Shown here in pieces: positions 42,167-53,783 of a stretch of 64,000 nucleotides of DNA. The translations under genes were made by a program, and so were the position numbers. Position 1 is the first letter of the stretch. Every line of letters begins with the position of its first letter. The notes beneath the pieces are model-generated. The model saw only the letters and a program-made list of their open reading frames with translations, was not told the origin of the DNA and did no database searches. Where the stretch lies: NCBI GenBank assembly GCA_963746955.1, contig CAVVDR010000009.1, positions 434,001-498,000 of the forward strand. The letters run 5' to 3'. Origin of the DNA: DASQBT01 sp963746955 (GTDB lineage Bacteria > Pseudomonadota > Gammaproteobacteria > Burkholderiales > Thiobacillaceae).

Positions 42167-42907
42167 TCAGCTTCTTTCCATAAGCACAGACGGGGCGGGG
42201 CGAACTGGCGACAGCCTCACCGCAAAACCATCCGGGTAACGCAGATCGACATAACGCAACTGGCCGCCCAGCCGGGCTTCCAGCCCCGGGTATTGCAGGG
42301 CGAAGCGGCTCAATCGGGCATCCGCCTCCTGCCGTCCGAGAGCAAGTTCCAGACCATTGGCCAGCCTGAGCCGCCAGGCCAGACGCGGAGAAAGTGCGAT
42401 AGACACCAGGGGACTGCCCAGCGGCGCCAGGGTCCTTTGGTAGCGCTGGTAGGCCGCCATCACTTCCTGGCTGCTGCCGTCAGGCCCGTCAAACTGGGGC
42501 AGAGGGCCGGGCCAGGCTGCCTGGAATACTTCGCCCTGCGGGTTGACCAGCGCGTTCCTGCCCCAACGCGCGAACGGCACGTTCTCGGTCAGGCGTACTG
42601 CCAGCACGTTGGGCCACAGGCGCGCCACCTTGGCTTCCCGCACCCAGGGCAGTTTTTCAAACTCCTCGCGGGCCGCTTCCATATCTACGCTAAGAAAGTT
42701 TCCGCGCAGCACGCGTTGGGCAACCAGCCGCACCTGAGCCTGAGTGACGTGCTGGAGATGGCCCGTCACCTGCACCGTACGCAGGCCGAACGCCGGCAGC
42801 GACAGAGCCCAAGCCAGTGCGGCGTATAGCAGCAGTCCGCCAGCCAGCCAGTACAGGCCGGTGGCCAGCTTGTGAAGGGTTTGCGCAGTGCCGTTGTCAG
42901 CCGCCAT
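42167..42907 (-). CDS. ftsQ: Cell division protein FtsQ
   Basis: Bitopic divisome protein of 246 aa. A cytoplasmic tail, one membrane helix (about residues 16-35), then the POTRA domain starting LPAFGLRTVQVTGHLQHVTQAQV, followed by the beta domain with LPWVREAKVARLWPNVLAVRLTENVPFARWG. It overlaps ddl by 11 bp and abuts ftsA. FtsQ links early and late divisome proteins through FtsB/FtsL. Confidence 0.95.
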   Translation of the reverse strand: MAADNGTAQTLHKLATGLYWLAGGLLLYAALAWALSLPAFGLRTVQVTGHLQHVTQAQVRLVAQRVLRGNFLSVDMEAAREEFEKLPWVREAKVARLWPNVLAVRLTENVPFARWGRNALVNPQGEVFQAAWPGPLPQFDGPDGSSQEVMAAYQRYQRTLAPLGSPLVSIALSPRLAWRLRLANGLELALGRQEADARLSRFALQYPGLEARLGGQLRYVDLRYPDGFAVRLSPVRPAPSVLMERS

Positions 42908-43808
42908 GCAGTGTCGGCTCCAGGATCTTCACGCACAGGTCGGGGAAGGAAATTCCCGCCGCCCTGGCCGCCATCGGCACCAGGCTGTGGCTGGTCATGC
43001 CAGGCACCGTGTTCACCTCCAGAAAATAGGGCTTGCCGCTGCGGTCAAGCATCAGATCAAGCCTCGCCCAGCCCTTGCATCCCAGAACGTCGAAGGCGCG
43101 CCGGACGAGTGGATGCAATTCCAGCTCGGCCTCCACAGCGAGCCCGGGACAGTGATAGCGGGTGTCTTCGCGGAAATACTTGGCCTGATAATCGTAGAAC
43201 TCGGTGGCGGGCTCGATGCGGATGGAGGGCAGTACCTCGTCTCCCAGCACCGGAAACTGCACTTCCATGCCGTCGATAAAACGCTCGGCCAGGACAATCG
43301 GGTCGTATTTCACTGCCTCGGCGTAAGCAGCGGGCAGTTCCTCCGGCCGTTTCACCTTGGTGATCCCGATGCTCGATCCCTCGTTCGCAGGTTTCACAAA
43401 GAGCGGCAGCCCAAGATCGGCAGCAATCGCTTCGAAATCGCTGCCATCGTCAAGCAACTCATGTCGGGCGACAGGAATGCCCACCGCCTCCCACAACAAC
43501 TTGGTGCGCCACTTGTCCATGCCAATCGCAGACGCCATCACACCGCTGCCGGTGTAGGGAATGCCCATCAACTCGAGCGCCCCCTGGATGGTTCCGTCCT
43601 CGCCGTGGCGCCCATGAAGTGCGATAAAAACCCGGTCAAAATTTTCTTTCTCAAGTTCATGCAAACTGCGCTCACCGGTATCGAATCCGTCGGCATCAAG
43701 CCCTGCTTCGCGCAGAGCCTGCAACACGGCATTGCCGCTCATCAGGGAGATTTCCCGCTCGGCGGACGTGCCGCCCATGAGAACGCCGACCTTGCCGAAT
43801 CTCTTCAT
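42897..43808 (-). CDS. ddl: D-alanine--D-alanine ligase
   Basis: ATP-grasp ligase of 303 aa that makes D-Ala-D-Ala for MurF. N-terminal VLMGGTSAEREISLMSG, the serine loop, LPLFVKPANEGSSIGITKV and the C-terminal FLEVNTVPGMTSHSLVP are all standard DdlB blocks. The gene lies 79 bp after murB in the dcw order. Confidence 0.97.
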   Translation of the reverse strand: MKRFGKVGVLMGGTSAEREISLMSGNAVLQALREAGLDADGFDTGERSLHELEKENFDRVFIALHGRHGEDGTIQGALELMGIPYTGSGVMASAIGMDKWRTKLLWEAVGIPVARHELLDDGSDFEAIAADLGLPLFVKPANEGSSIGITKVKRPEELPAAYAEAVKYDPIVLAERFIDGMEVQFPVLGDEVLPSIRIEPATEFYDYQAKYFREDTRYHCPGLAVEAELELHPLVRRAFDVLGCKGWARLDLMLDRSGKPYFLEVNTVPGMTSHSLVPMAARAAGISFPDLCVKILEPTLHGG

Positions 43809-43887
43809 TCGCTAAGACCCTTAACCACAAAGGCGGCAAAGCAAGACGCGAAGTGCATCGCTCCTGGTCCTTGATAACCCTCGCGCT

Positions 43888-44868
43888 TCATTTTCTTTCC
43901 CCGATAATCCGCACTTCGCGGATCAGCCGCACATTGGTCATTTGTTCCACCTTCTCTTCCACCCGCTCAATCAAACCCTCGATGTCCGCCGCGCTCGCGC
44001 CGCCCAGGTTCACAATAAAGTTGGCATGGGTTACCGATACCTGGGCCTGCCCCACGCGCATGCCTTTGAGACCGCAAGCCTGAATCAGCCGGGCGGCATA
44101 GTCCCCCGGCGGATTGCGAAACACGGAACCGGCATTCGGCTGGCTCAGAGGCTGGCTGGCAATACGCTGCCTGAGCAGTTTCCTGATCTTTTCCCGCGAC
44201 GCGGCCCCGTCTCCCTTCAGGAAACGGAACCAGCCGCCAACGAACCATTCTTCCGCCGGCTTTTTCAGTGCGGCATGCCGGTAGCCGAGCGCGTACTCGT
44301 CCGGCCGGCGTTCATTCAGAATGCCCCGGCGATTGAGGGTCAACACCTGTATCACGTCGTTCCAGGTTTCCGATCCGTAACAGCCGGCATTCATGGCCAA
44401 AGCCCCGCCAACGGTGCCGGGAATGCCGGCGAGAAATTCCGCCCCGACCAGATCGTGATTGGCGGCAAAGCGTGCGAGTTTGGGAGAGGCGACCCCGGCC
44501 TGCGAATAGACCACGGCGGAAGTTTCCATTCCGGCCGGCGGGACAGGCAGGCCCGTGCTGCGTGTTTCGAGCGCGAGGTGATCGAGGACTCCGTGAAGCA
44601 AGATGATCACGCCTTTAAGCCCGCCATCCCGCACCAGCAGATTGCTGCCCAGCCCGACCACGTGTACGGATTCGCCTGGGTCCAGCCCCTGCAGCAGCGC
44701 GCACAGATCATCGAGGTCGGCCGGCACGTAGACCCGCTGCGCCAGCCCGCCCGCCCGCCAGGACACGTGTCTTGCCATCGATTCGTTGTGCAGGAAATGG
44801 CCGCGCAGCACCTTGCCGGCGCCACCTCCGCCAGGGTCTTCGGGAAAGCGGAACCGCGCGAGTGTCAT
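43888..44868 (-). CDS. murB: UDP-N-acetylenolpyruvoylglucosamine reductase MurB
   Basis: FAD-dependent reductase of 326 aa. FAD-binding VVGLGSNLLVRDGGLKG, GAEFLAGIPGTVGGALAMNAGCYGSE and the catalytic NAGSVFRNPPGDYAARLI block are present. This is the type I family version without the extra loop. It overlaps murC by 4 bp. The N-terminal 25 residues before the FAD domain look variable. Confidence 0.96.
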   Translation of the reverse strand: MTLARFRFPEDPGGGGAGKVLRGHFLHNESMARHVSWRAGGLAQRVYVPADLDDLCALLQGLDPGESVHVVGLGSNLLVRDGGLKGVIILLHGVLDHLALETRSTGLPVPPAGMETSAVVYSQAGVASPKLARFAANHDLVGAEFLAGIPGTVGGALAMNAGCYGSETWNDVIQVLTLNRRGILNERRPDEYALGYRHAALKKPAEEWFVGGWFRFLKGDGAASREKIRKLLRQRIASQPLSQPNAGSVFRNPPGDYAARLIQACGLKGMRVGQAQVSVTHANFIVNLGGASAADIEGLIERVEEKVEQMTNVRLIREVRIIGERK

Positions 44869-46253
44869 GAGCCGGCTACCTTTGGAGGTATCTGGCCGAT
44901 AGAGCCGGCGCCCATCACCAGCACCACGTCGCCATCGCGCGCCTGTTCCTTTATTGCCTGAGGCAACTCGGCGACGCTCTCGACAAACACCGGCTCCACC
45001 TTGCCCGCGACACGCAGCGCGCGTGCCAGCGCGCGGCCATCCGCTGCCACAATGGGGGCCTCGCCCGCGGCATAGACTTCCGTCAACACCACGGCATCCG
45101 CCTCGGACAACACTTTGACGAAGTCCTCAAAGCAGTCCCGGGTGCGGGTGAAGCGATGCGGCTGGAATACCAAGACCAGGCGTCGACCTGGGAATGCGCC
45201 CCGAGCAGCCTCCAGGGTGGCCGCCATTTCCACCGGGTGATGGCCGTAATCATCCACCAGGGTGAAGCTGCCACCGTCTTTTGCGCCGACCTCGCCATAG
45301 CGCTGAAAGCGCCGATCCACGCCCGTGAACTCAGCCAGCGCCTTGAGGATCGCCGCGTCATCGGCGCCGGTCTCGCTCGCCACGGCCATCGCTGCCAGCG
45401 CGTTCAGCACGTTGTGGCGGCCGGGAAGATTCAGCACTGCCGGCAGGCGGGTTTCGCCGCCATTGCGGCGGATGGCGGTGAAGTGCATCTGCCCGTCGAC
45501 CGCCCGCACATCCGCCGCGCGCAGGTCCGCGTCGGCCGCAAAACCATAGCTGGTGATCGGCTTGGAAATCTTCGGCAGGATTTCCCGCACCTGCGGATCA
45601 TCGATGCACAAGACCGCCCGGCCATAGAAGGGCAGGCGCTGGAGAAAATCGACAAAGGCCTGTTTGAGCCGGTTGAAGTCGTGGCCATAGGTGTCCATGT
45701 GATCGGCGTCGATATTGGTCACCACGGAAATCACCGGCGAGAGCAGCAGGAAAGACGCATCGGATTCGTCCGCCTCCACCACGATGAAATCGCCCTTGCC
45801 CAGCCTTGCGTTGGCGCCAGCCGCGTTGAGCCTTCCGCCGATCACGAATGTGGGGTCCATGCCGGCTTCCGACAGGCAGGACGCCACCAGACTGGTAGTG
45901 GTGGTCTTGCCGTGCGTGCCGGCGATGGCGATGCCCTGGCGCAAGCGCATCAGTTCCGCAAGCATGGTGGCGCGCGGCACCACCGGTATGCGACTCTCGC
46001 GCGCTGCCAGCACTTCCGCGTTGTCCTGCTTCACGGCGGTGGATGTCACCACCGCGTCTGCCCCGCTGATGTTCTCGGCGGCGTGGCCTGTCACCATCCT
46101 GGCGCCCATGGCTTTCAGGCGCCGCGTCGCCGCATTCTCGGCGAGGTCGGACCCGGAAACCGTAAAGCCGAGGTTGACCAAGACCTCGGCGATGCCGCTC
46201 ATGCCCGCGCCGCCGGCGCCGACGAAGTGGATGTGGCGGATCGCATGCTTCAT
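44865..46253 (-). CDS. murC: UDP-N-acetylmuramate--L-alanine ligase MurC
   Basis: Mur ligase of 462 aa. N-terminal IHFVGAGGAGMSGIAEVL, ATP loop AGTHGKTTTTS, and the central VVEADESDASFLLLSP are conserved. It adds the first amino acid of the stem peptide. It overlaps murG and murB by 4 bp each, implying coupled translation. Confidence 0.97.
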   Translation of the reverse strand: MKHAIRHIHFVGAGGAGMSGIAEVLVNLGFTVSGSDLAENAATRRLKAMGARMVTGHAAENISGADAVVTSTAVKQDNAEVLAARESRIPVVPRATMLAELMRLRQGIAIAGTHGKTTTTSLVASCLSEAGMDPTFVIGGRLNAAGANARLGKGDFIVVEADESDASFLLLSPVISVVTNIDADHMDTYGHDFNRLKQAFVDFLQRLPFYGRAVLCIDDPQVREILPKISKPITSYGFAADADLRAADVRAVDGQMHFTAIRRNGGETRLPAVLNLPGRHNVLNALAAMAVASETGADDAAILKALAEFTGVDRRFQRYGEVGAKDGGSFTLVDDYGHHPVEMAATLEAARGAFPGRRLVLVFQPHRFTRTRDCFEDFVKVLSEADAVVLTEVYAAGEAPIVAADGRALARALRVAGKVEPVFVESVAELPQAIKEQARDGDVVLVMGAGSIGQIPPKVAGS

Positions 46254-47356
46254 CGCGTCAAATCCTCGCAGACGTCCGCGACCGCACCCGTGGCTTGTGG
46301 CTTGGCCAGGGACTGCGCGCGCTGCGACATGTCAGCAAGCGTCTTGCGGTCAACGCTATCCAGCAGGTTCGCCAGCTTGTCCGGACTCAGGTCTTTCTGC
46401 TGGATTAGCCAGCCGCCTCCGGCCTCGCTCAGGAAGCGTGCATTGGTGGTCTGGTGGTCATCGACCGCGAAGGGGAAGGGCACCAGCACCGCCGGCACGC
46501 CAGCGCAGGCCAGTTCAGCCACCGTCATGGCGCCAGCCCGGCACACTGCGAGATCGCACCATTGATACAGCGTGGCCATGTCATCGATGTAGTCGCGGAT
46601 ATCTGCGTGCACTCCGGCAGCCTCATAATTGGCTTTCAACGCCTGCTGATGCTGGCGGCCGGATTGATGCACCACCTGGGGACGCCGGCCGGACGGGATC
46701 AGGGCAAGGGATTGCGGCAGCAGCTCATTGAGCGCCGAGGCGCCTAGGCTGCCGCCCACCACCAGCAGCCGCAACGGCCCCTTGCGCTCGTCGTAGCGAT
46801 GTATTTCTCCCGCCAGGCAGGCGATTTCGGCACGCACCGGATTGCCCACCCAACGGGTGTCCACCTTGCGGCACGGCAAGGGTTTGTCTTTCTCGCCTTT
46901 GAACGCGGCAGGGAATGCCGTCAGCACCCGGTCGGCCAGACAGGCCAGAACGCGGTTGGTCAGCCCGGCGACGGAGTTCTGTTCATGCACCGCCAGCGGC
47001 CGGCCCAAGAGCGACGCCATCATGCCGCCCGGAAAGGCGGTGTAGCCGCCCATGCCCAGCACCACATCCGGCCGCCGCGCGAGGATGGCCCTGAGACTCT
47101 GGTAAAAGGCCCGCAACAGCATGAGCGGCGTGAGAAAAAGACGGATAACGCCATTGCCGCGCAGGCCGCTCATTGATAGCCAGATCATGTCGAAACCCGC
47201 TTCGGGCACCACTCGCGCTTCCAGGCCGCCGCGGGTACCCAGCCAGCACACTTCCCAGCCCCGCGTCTGCATTTCATGCGCCACTGCCAGCGCGGGGTAG
47301 ACATGGCCGCCGGTGCCGCCGGCCATGACCATAAGGGTGCGATTGGCCGCGCTCAA
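46250..47356 (-). CDS. murG: N-acetylglucosaminyl transferase MurG
   Basis: GT-B glycosyltransferase of 368 aa that converts lipid I to lipid II on the inner face of the membrane. MAGGTGGHVYPALAVAHEM, LGMGGYTAFPGGMMA, HEQNSVAGLTNR, LLVVGGSLGASALNE and CRAGAMTVAELACAGVPAVLVPFP match the family G-loops and C-terminal site. Overlaps of 4 bp on both sides. Confidence 0.97.
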   Translation of the reverse strand: MSAANRTLMVMAGGTGGHVYPALAVAHEMQTRGWEVCWLGTRGGLEARVVPEAGFDMIWLSMSGLRGNGVIRLFLTPLMLLRAFYQSLRAILARRPDVVLGMGGYTAFPGGMMASLLGRPLAVHEQNSVAGLTNRVLACLADRVLTAFPAAFKGEKDKPLPCRKVDTRWVGNPVRAEIACLAGEIHRYDERKGPLRLLVVGGSLGASALNELLPQSLALIPSGRRPQVVHQSGRQHQQALKANYEAAGVHADIRDYIDDMATLYQWCDLAVCRAGAMTVAELACAGVPAVLVPFPFAVDDHQTTNARFLSEAGGGWLIQQKDLSPDKLANLLDSVDRKTLADMSQRAQSLAKPQATGAVADVCEDLTR

Positions 47357-48510
47357 AATGTTTTCCCGCGCATCATCTGACGCTGCTCCCAGTCGATGCG
47401 CAGCAGAATGGACACAGCCATACAGTTGGCCACAATGCCGCTGCCACCGTAGGAAAGAAACGGGAGCGTCAGGCCCTTGGTGGGCAGCAGGCCCATGTTG
47501 ACGCCCATGTTTATGCCAGCCTGCACGCCCAGCCAGATACCAATTCCTTGAGCCACCAGGGCACAGAAATTGCGTTCCAGTTTGGCCGAGCGCAGCCCGA
47601 TCATGAAGGCCTTGACGGTGAGCAGCACAAACAGGGCAATCACCGCAGCCACGCCGATGAAGCCGAGTTCCTCGGCAATGATCGCCAGGAGAAAATCGGT
47701 GTGCGCTTCAGGCAGGTAAAACAGTTTCTCCACGCTGCCGCCCAGCCCCAGACCCAGCCACTCGCCCCGGCCAAACGCGATCAGGGCATGGGAGAGCTGG
47801 TAGCCGCGGCCATAGGGATCGTCGAATGGCCGCAGGAACCCTAGCACGCGCTCCAGCCGGTAGGGCGAGAGGACGATCAAGCCCGCAAACCCCACCAGCA
47901 GCACGCCCACCAGAGCAGCGAAGATCTTCCAGTTGAGTCCGCCCAGGAACAGGATGCCGATGGCAATCGCCACGATCACGACGAAAGCGCCAAAGTCCGG
48001 TTCCAGCAGCAGCAGTCCGCCGCATAACATCATGACGCCGGCCATGGGCAGAAAGCCCTTCTTGATGTCATCCATGAAGGCGGCCTTGCGCGTCGTGTAA
48101 TCCGCCGCATAGATCACGGCGAAAAATTTCATCAACTCGGAAGGCTGCAGATTGGCAAACCCCAGGCCGATCCAGCGCCGGCTGCCATTTATTACCTTGC
48201 CAATGTGTGGAATCAGCACCACCCCCAACAAGAGTAGACCGGAGAAGAAAAGCCACGGGGCCATCTGCTGCCAGGCCCGCATTGGGATCTGGAACACCGC
48301 CACCGCCGCGGCGAGCGCCATCACGGTGTAGACGGTCTGGTGCAGCAGGAAGTAGTAGCTCTGATGACCGGTTTGCCTCATGCCTTCGGCGGTGGCGATG
48401 GAGGCGGAGTAAATCATCACCAGGCCACCCGAAAGCAGCGCAACGGTCAGCCACAGCAGTCCGAAATCGAGCTCGGCGGTGGGTTTGAGCTTGCGCGCAG
48501 AATAGAACAT
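47353..48510 (-). CDS. ftsW: Lipid II polymerase FtsW (SEDS family)
   Basis: Polytopic membrane protein of 385 aa with about ten helices. SEDS marks: LLTLGLVMIYSASIA-like GGLVMIYSASIATAEG, WIGLGFANLQPSELMKFFAVIYAADY, LEPDFGAFVVI, and the C-terminal PTKGLTLPFLSYGGSGI. The ATG at 48510 shares one base with the murD stop (TGATG), so the long open frame upstream is not used. It works with FtsI in septal wall synthesis. Confidence 0.96.
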   Translation of the reverse strand: MFYSARKLKPTAELDFGLLWLTVALLSGGLVMIYSASIATAEGMRQTGHQSYYFLLHQTVYTVMALAAAVAVFQIPMRAWQQMAPWLFFSGLLLLGVVLIPHIGKVINGSRRWIGLGFANLQPSELMKFFAVIYAADYTTRKAAFMDDIKKGFLPMAGVMMLCGGLLLLEPDFGAFVVIVAIAIGILFLGGLNWKIFAALVGVLLVGFAGLIVLSPYRLERVLGFLRPFDDPYGRGYQLSHALIAFGRGEWLGLGLGGSVEKLFYLPEAHTDFLLAIIAEELGFIGVAAVIALFVLLTVKAFMIGLRSAKLERNFCALVAQGIGIWLGVQAGINMGVNMGLLPTKGLTLPFLSYGGSGIVANCMAVSILLRIDWEQRQMMRGKTF

Positions 48511-49903
48511 CAGTCCGCCACCCCGCGCAGGGCGGTGACCGCAGCGACGAACACCTCGGCGCGGTGCACATAATTGCGAAACATGTCGAAGCTGGCGCAG
48601 GCCGGAGACAAGAGCACCGCGTCGCCCCGATGCGCCAGGCTGCGCGCCGCCTTGACCGCGTCTTCCAGCGTGTCGGCGGAAACGATCGGCAAGTCGGCGC
48701 CTGCCAGTGCCTGGCCGATTTCTGGGCCGTCGCGGCCGATCAGAATGACCGCACGCGCATTTTGCGTTACTGCCTGCTTCAGAGGCGAGAAATCCTGGCC
48801 TTTGCCATCTCCCCCCAGGATGACCACCACCTTGCGTCCCATCCCGAACAGGGCCGCTTCGGTCGCGCCCACGTTGGTGCCCTTGGAGTCGTCGTAATAG
48901 GCTACGCCGTCGATGTCCGCCACCCATTCAACCCGGTGCGGCAGGCCGCGGAAATGACGCAAGCCTTGCAAGGCTTGCGTTTCCGGCACGCCGATGGAGG
49001 TGACGAGGCCGAGGGCAGCCAGCGCGTTCGCGACATTGTGCAGGCCGGCAATAGGCATCTCGCTGAGCGGCATCAGTTGCCGTGAGTCCTGACACAGTTC
49101 GCTCTCGCACAGGCCAAAATGTGATTCTGTCGCCGGACTGTGGATGCCAAAGGTCACGACCGCTCGATCCGGCCGGGCCATGGCCAGCACCCGCGGATCT
49201 TCCCGGTTAAGGACCTGGACCCCGCTGCCCGAGAATATTCGCGCCTTGGCCGCGACATAGGATTCCATGTCCGGATAGCGGTCCAGGTGATCTTCACTGA
49301 CGTTGAGGACCGCCGCTGCATCGGCGTTTAGGCTGGAGGTGGTTTCGAGCTGAAAACTGGACAGTTCAAGGACCCAAACCTGGGGCATGGGCGACGCGCC
49401 CGTTTCCACTTCCAGCAGGGCATCCAGCACCGGGATGCCGATGTTGCCCGCCACGCGGGTCAGCCAGCCTGCGGCCCTGCACATTTCTCCGACCAGGGCA
49501 GTCGTCGTGCTCTTGCCGTTGGACCCGGTAATGGCGATCACTTTCATCGTCTGGTCGGGGTTCTGGTTAAGGACGAGAATGGCGCGGGCGAACAATTCCA
49601 CATCGCCGACAACTTCAATTCCCTTGGCCTGCGCCCTTGCGATCGCCGGATCAGACAGCGGCACGCCCGGACTGACTACCAGCATCTCTGCGGCCTGCAG
49701 CTCGTCGTCGCTGAACGGGCCTGTGTGCAACGGAACGGCGGGATAGGCTTCACGCAAGGTGCGTGCATTGGGTGGGTCGCCGCGACTGTCCGCAACGCTC
49801 GCCTGCGCTCCGCGCGCAAGCAGCCAGCGCACACAGGACAGGCCGGTGTCTCCCAGGCCCGCGACCAGGATCTTCTTGCCGGAGAGTTGCAGGCTGTCGT
49901 AGT

Positions 49904-49907
<4 letters not shown>
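48510..49907 (-). CDS. murD: UDP-N-acetylmuramoylalanine--D-glutamate ligase MurD
   Basis: Mur ligase of 465 aa. ATP loop ITGSNGKSTTTALVGEM, LELSSFQLETT, LNVSEDHLDRY, and the C-terminal YYDDSKGTNVGATEAAL and LSPACASFDMFRNYVHR are the usual blocks. It adds D-glutamate. It overlaps mraY by 4 bp at its start and ftsW by 1 bp at its end. Confidence 0.97.
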
Positions 49908-50988
<1,081 letters not shown>

Positions 50989-50989
<1 letters not shown>

Positions 50990-52347
50990 TAGTGTTCCCC
51001 CGTGAAGCTGTCCACGACCCGTTCCATCTTCATGGCGCGGGAACCTTTCACTAGCACCGTCACATCTGGCGCCAGTTCGTTTTCCAGATCCGCCAGCAAT
51101 TCCTGGATCCGCTCATACTGCTGCGCTCCCGCGCCGAAGGCCTGGACAGCCGACTTCGACCAGTCGCCCAGGGCGAGCAGGCGGTCCACCCCGGCCTGGC
51201 GCGCGGCCAGGCCGACCTGGGCGTGCAGGACGGCGGATTCGTCACCCAGTTCGCCCATATCGCCGAGGACCAGAATCTTCTTCCCGGGACGCATGGTAAG
51301 CACCCTGATCGCCGCTTTGACGGAATCGGGATTGGCATTGTAGGTGTCATCGATGAACATGGCGCCGTTCAGACCCGACTTGTTCTGAAGCCGGCCTTTC
51401 ACCCCGGCAAAGCTGGCAAGCCCTTGCTTCACCGACTTCAGGCTCGCGCCCATGGCAAGTGCACACGCCGTTGCCGCCATGGCGTTGCGGGCATTGTGCT
51501 CACCGGTAAGCAGCATACGAACCACGACCTCACCCTCGGGGGCATGGATAGCCAGCATCTGTCCACTTTCGTCACCGGCACTTTCCCCACGTACCTGGGC
51601 GCTGGCGGCAAAACCAAAGGCGACGACGGGTCGCGAAGTGTTCATGTCACGCCATAAGGCGGCATGGGGATCATCGGCGTTGATCACGGCAACACCGTCG
51701 GAGCCCAAGCCCTGGAAAATCTCCCCCTTGGCCTGGGCAATGGCCTCCACCGACCCAAGGAAGCCCACATGTGCCAATTGGGCATTATTGACGAGCGCCA
51801 CAGTGGGCTTGACCAGATGGGTGAGATAGGCCAACTCGCCAACATGGTTCATGCCCATTTCCAATACCGCGTAGCGATGGTTTGATCGCAAGCAAAGCAG
51901 GGTCAGGGGACAGCCGATGTCATTGTTCAGGTTGCCTTCGGTGGCGAGCACCTGACTGCTATCACGGGTTTCCGCACGCAGGATGGCCGCGAGCATTTCC
52001 TTGACTGTGGTCTTGCCGTTGCTGCCGGTGATGGCCGCCACAGGAAGGGAAAATCTTTGCCGCCAGTATGCTGCCAGCCTGCCCAACGCGATGCGGGTAT
52101 CCTCCACCTCGATGGAAGGGCTTAGCTGGGGAGAGCCGAGATGATGGATCACTACCCCGGCCGCACCCTTTGCCAACGTGTCCGCGGCAAAACGGGCGGC
52201 GTCGTATTTCTCGCCCCGCAACGCTATAAAAAGCTGGCCGGGGAGAATGGAACGGCTGTCGGTGGAAACGGACGCAAAATCTCCATCTTCGCCTGTCAAT
52301 TTGCCACCCATGGCGCGGGCGGCTTCCGACAACGTCATCATGCTCAT
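50989..52347 (-). CDS. murF: UDP-MurNAc-tripeptide--D-Ala-D-Ala ligase MurF
   Basis: Mur ligase of 452 aa that adds the D-Ala-D-Ala made by Ddl. N-terminal SVSTDSRSILPGQLFIALRG, ATP loop ITGSNGKTTVKEM, EMGMNHVGELAYL, and C-terminal FIDDTYNANPDSVKAAI are typical. The start at 52347 overlaps the murE stop by 4 bp (ATGA); the open frame extends far upstream, antisense of no meaning. Confidence 0.96.
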
Positions 52348-53783
52348 GACCAGGCGCCCAGTGCCCGCAAGGCGGCGTCCACATCCGAGAATGGGAGCTT
52401 TTCGCCGGCCACTTCCTGGAAATCCTCGTGCCCCTTGCCGGCGATCAGTACCACATCCGCCGCGCGGGCCATGCCTATCGCCTCGAAGATGGCGCGCGCC
52501 CGATCCGGTTCGACCTTGTAGCCCGCCTTCATGCCGGGCGTGATGGCGTCGATGATGGCCATGGGATCTTCGTGGCGCGGGTTGTCGCTGGTGACGATCA
52601 CGCGGTCTGCGCCTTCGCTGGCCGCGCGCCCCATAAGCGGCCGCTTGCCCTTGTCTCGATTGCCGCCACATCCGAACACGCAGATGAGGCGGCCCTGGGC
52701 GCAAATTTTCCGCAGACTGGCCAGGACTTTTTCCAGCGCATCCGGCGTATGGGCATAGTCCACCAACACCAGGGGCTGGGGGCCACCCCCCAAGGTTTGC
52801 ATGCGTCCGGCCGGCGGTCCGATGCAAGCCAGAGACTCGCATGCGGTAATCAGCGGCACTTCGGAGACCAGCAGCGCGGTTAACACCGCCAGCACATTGC
52901 TCGCATTGAAGCGGCCTACGACCGGCGCTTGCAGCTCAGCCTGTCCCCAGTCCGAACGTATTGCCATGCGCAGACCCGAGCGGTCTTCTTGGTGTAGCTC
53001 ACCGATCACGGCGCCTCGCTCAAAACCATAGCCCGCAATGCGCGGACCTTTAAGCTTGCTCTCCAGTTGGCGTCCGAAGTCATCATCCACATTAAGCACG
53101 GCGGTGTTCAGGCCCGGCCAATTGAACAGCCTGGCTTTGGCTGCCGCATAGGCATCCATGGTGCCGTGATAGTCAAGATGATCGCGGGACAGATTGGTCA
53201 GAACACCAACATTGAACTGACAGCCGGCGGCCCGACCTTGATCCAGGCCGTGCGAGGAAACCTCCATGGCACAGGCCAGGGCACCGTCCTGGACATAACG
53301 CGCCAGACTTTGTTGCAACTCGATGGCGTCCGGCGTGGTGTTAACACTGGGGCTCAGGTTGCCGGGGAATCCGTTGCCCAGAGTGCCCAGCAGGGCGGTC
53401 TTGCGTCCAATGCGGGTCAGGCATTGGGCAATCCAGTGGGCAACCGAGGTCTTGCCATTGGTGCCGGTGACGCCGATCAAATGCAGGCGTTCAGAAGGCC
53501 GGCCATAGACCTGGCTGGCAATCTCGCCGACCCGGTTCCTCAGATCTTCAACCCCGACGTTGGGCAGGACCCAGGCCGGGTCCCATGCATAACCCTTCTT
53601 CTCCCACAATATTCCGTCGGCACGATTGGCGATGGCGCGCGGAATGAAATCGCGACCGTCCAGTCGGGTGCCGGGATAGGCGGCGAAGACCCGCCCGGGA
53701 CCCGCCTTGCGGCTGTCCGCGGTCAGCCCCCTGATCGGAGTACCGAGACTGAGAAGGATGCGTTCAACCGATACCATGCTCAT
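52344..53783 (-). CDS. murE: UDP-MurNAc-L-Ala-D-Glu--meso-diaminopimelate ligase MurE
   Basis: Mur ligase of 479 aa. LTADSRKAGPGRVFAAYPG, the ATP loop GVTGTNGKTSVAHWI, MEVSSHGLDQGR and the C-terminal TSDNPRHEDPMAIIDAI, whose DNPR motif selects meso-diaminopimelate, are present. It overlaps ftsI and murF by 4 bp each. Confidence 0.97.
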   Translation of the reverse strand: MSMVSVERILLSLGTPIRGLTADSRKAGPGRVFAAYPGTRLDGRDFIPRAIANRADGILWEKKGYAWDPAWVLPNVGVEDLRNRVGEIASQVYGRPSERLHLIGVTGTNGKTSVAHWIAQCLTRIGRKTALLGTLGNGFPGNLSPSVNTTPDAIELQQSLARYVQDGALACAMEVSSHGLDQGRAAGCQFNVGVLTNLSRDHLDYHGTMDAYAAAKARLFNWPGLNTAVLNVDDDFGRQLESKLKGPRIAGYGFERGAVIGELHQEDRSGLRMAIRSDWGQAELQAPVVGRFNASNVLAVLTALLVSEVPLITACESLACIGPPAGRMQTLGGGPQPLVLVDYAHTPDALEKVLASLRKICAQGRLICVFGCGGNRDKGKRPLMGRAASEGADRVIVTSDNPRHEDPMAIIDAITPGMKAGYKVEPDRARAIFEAIGMARAADVVLIAGKGHEDFQEVAGEKLPFSDVDAALRALGAWS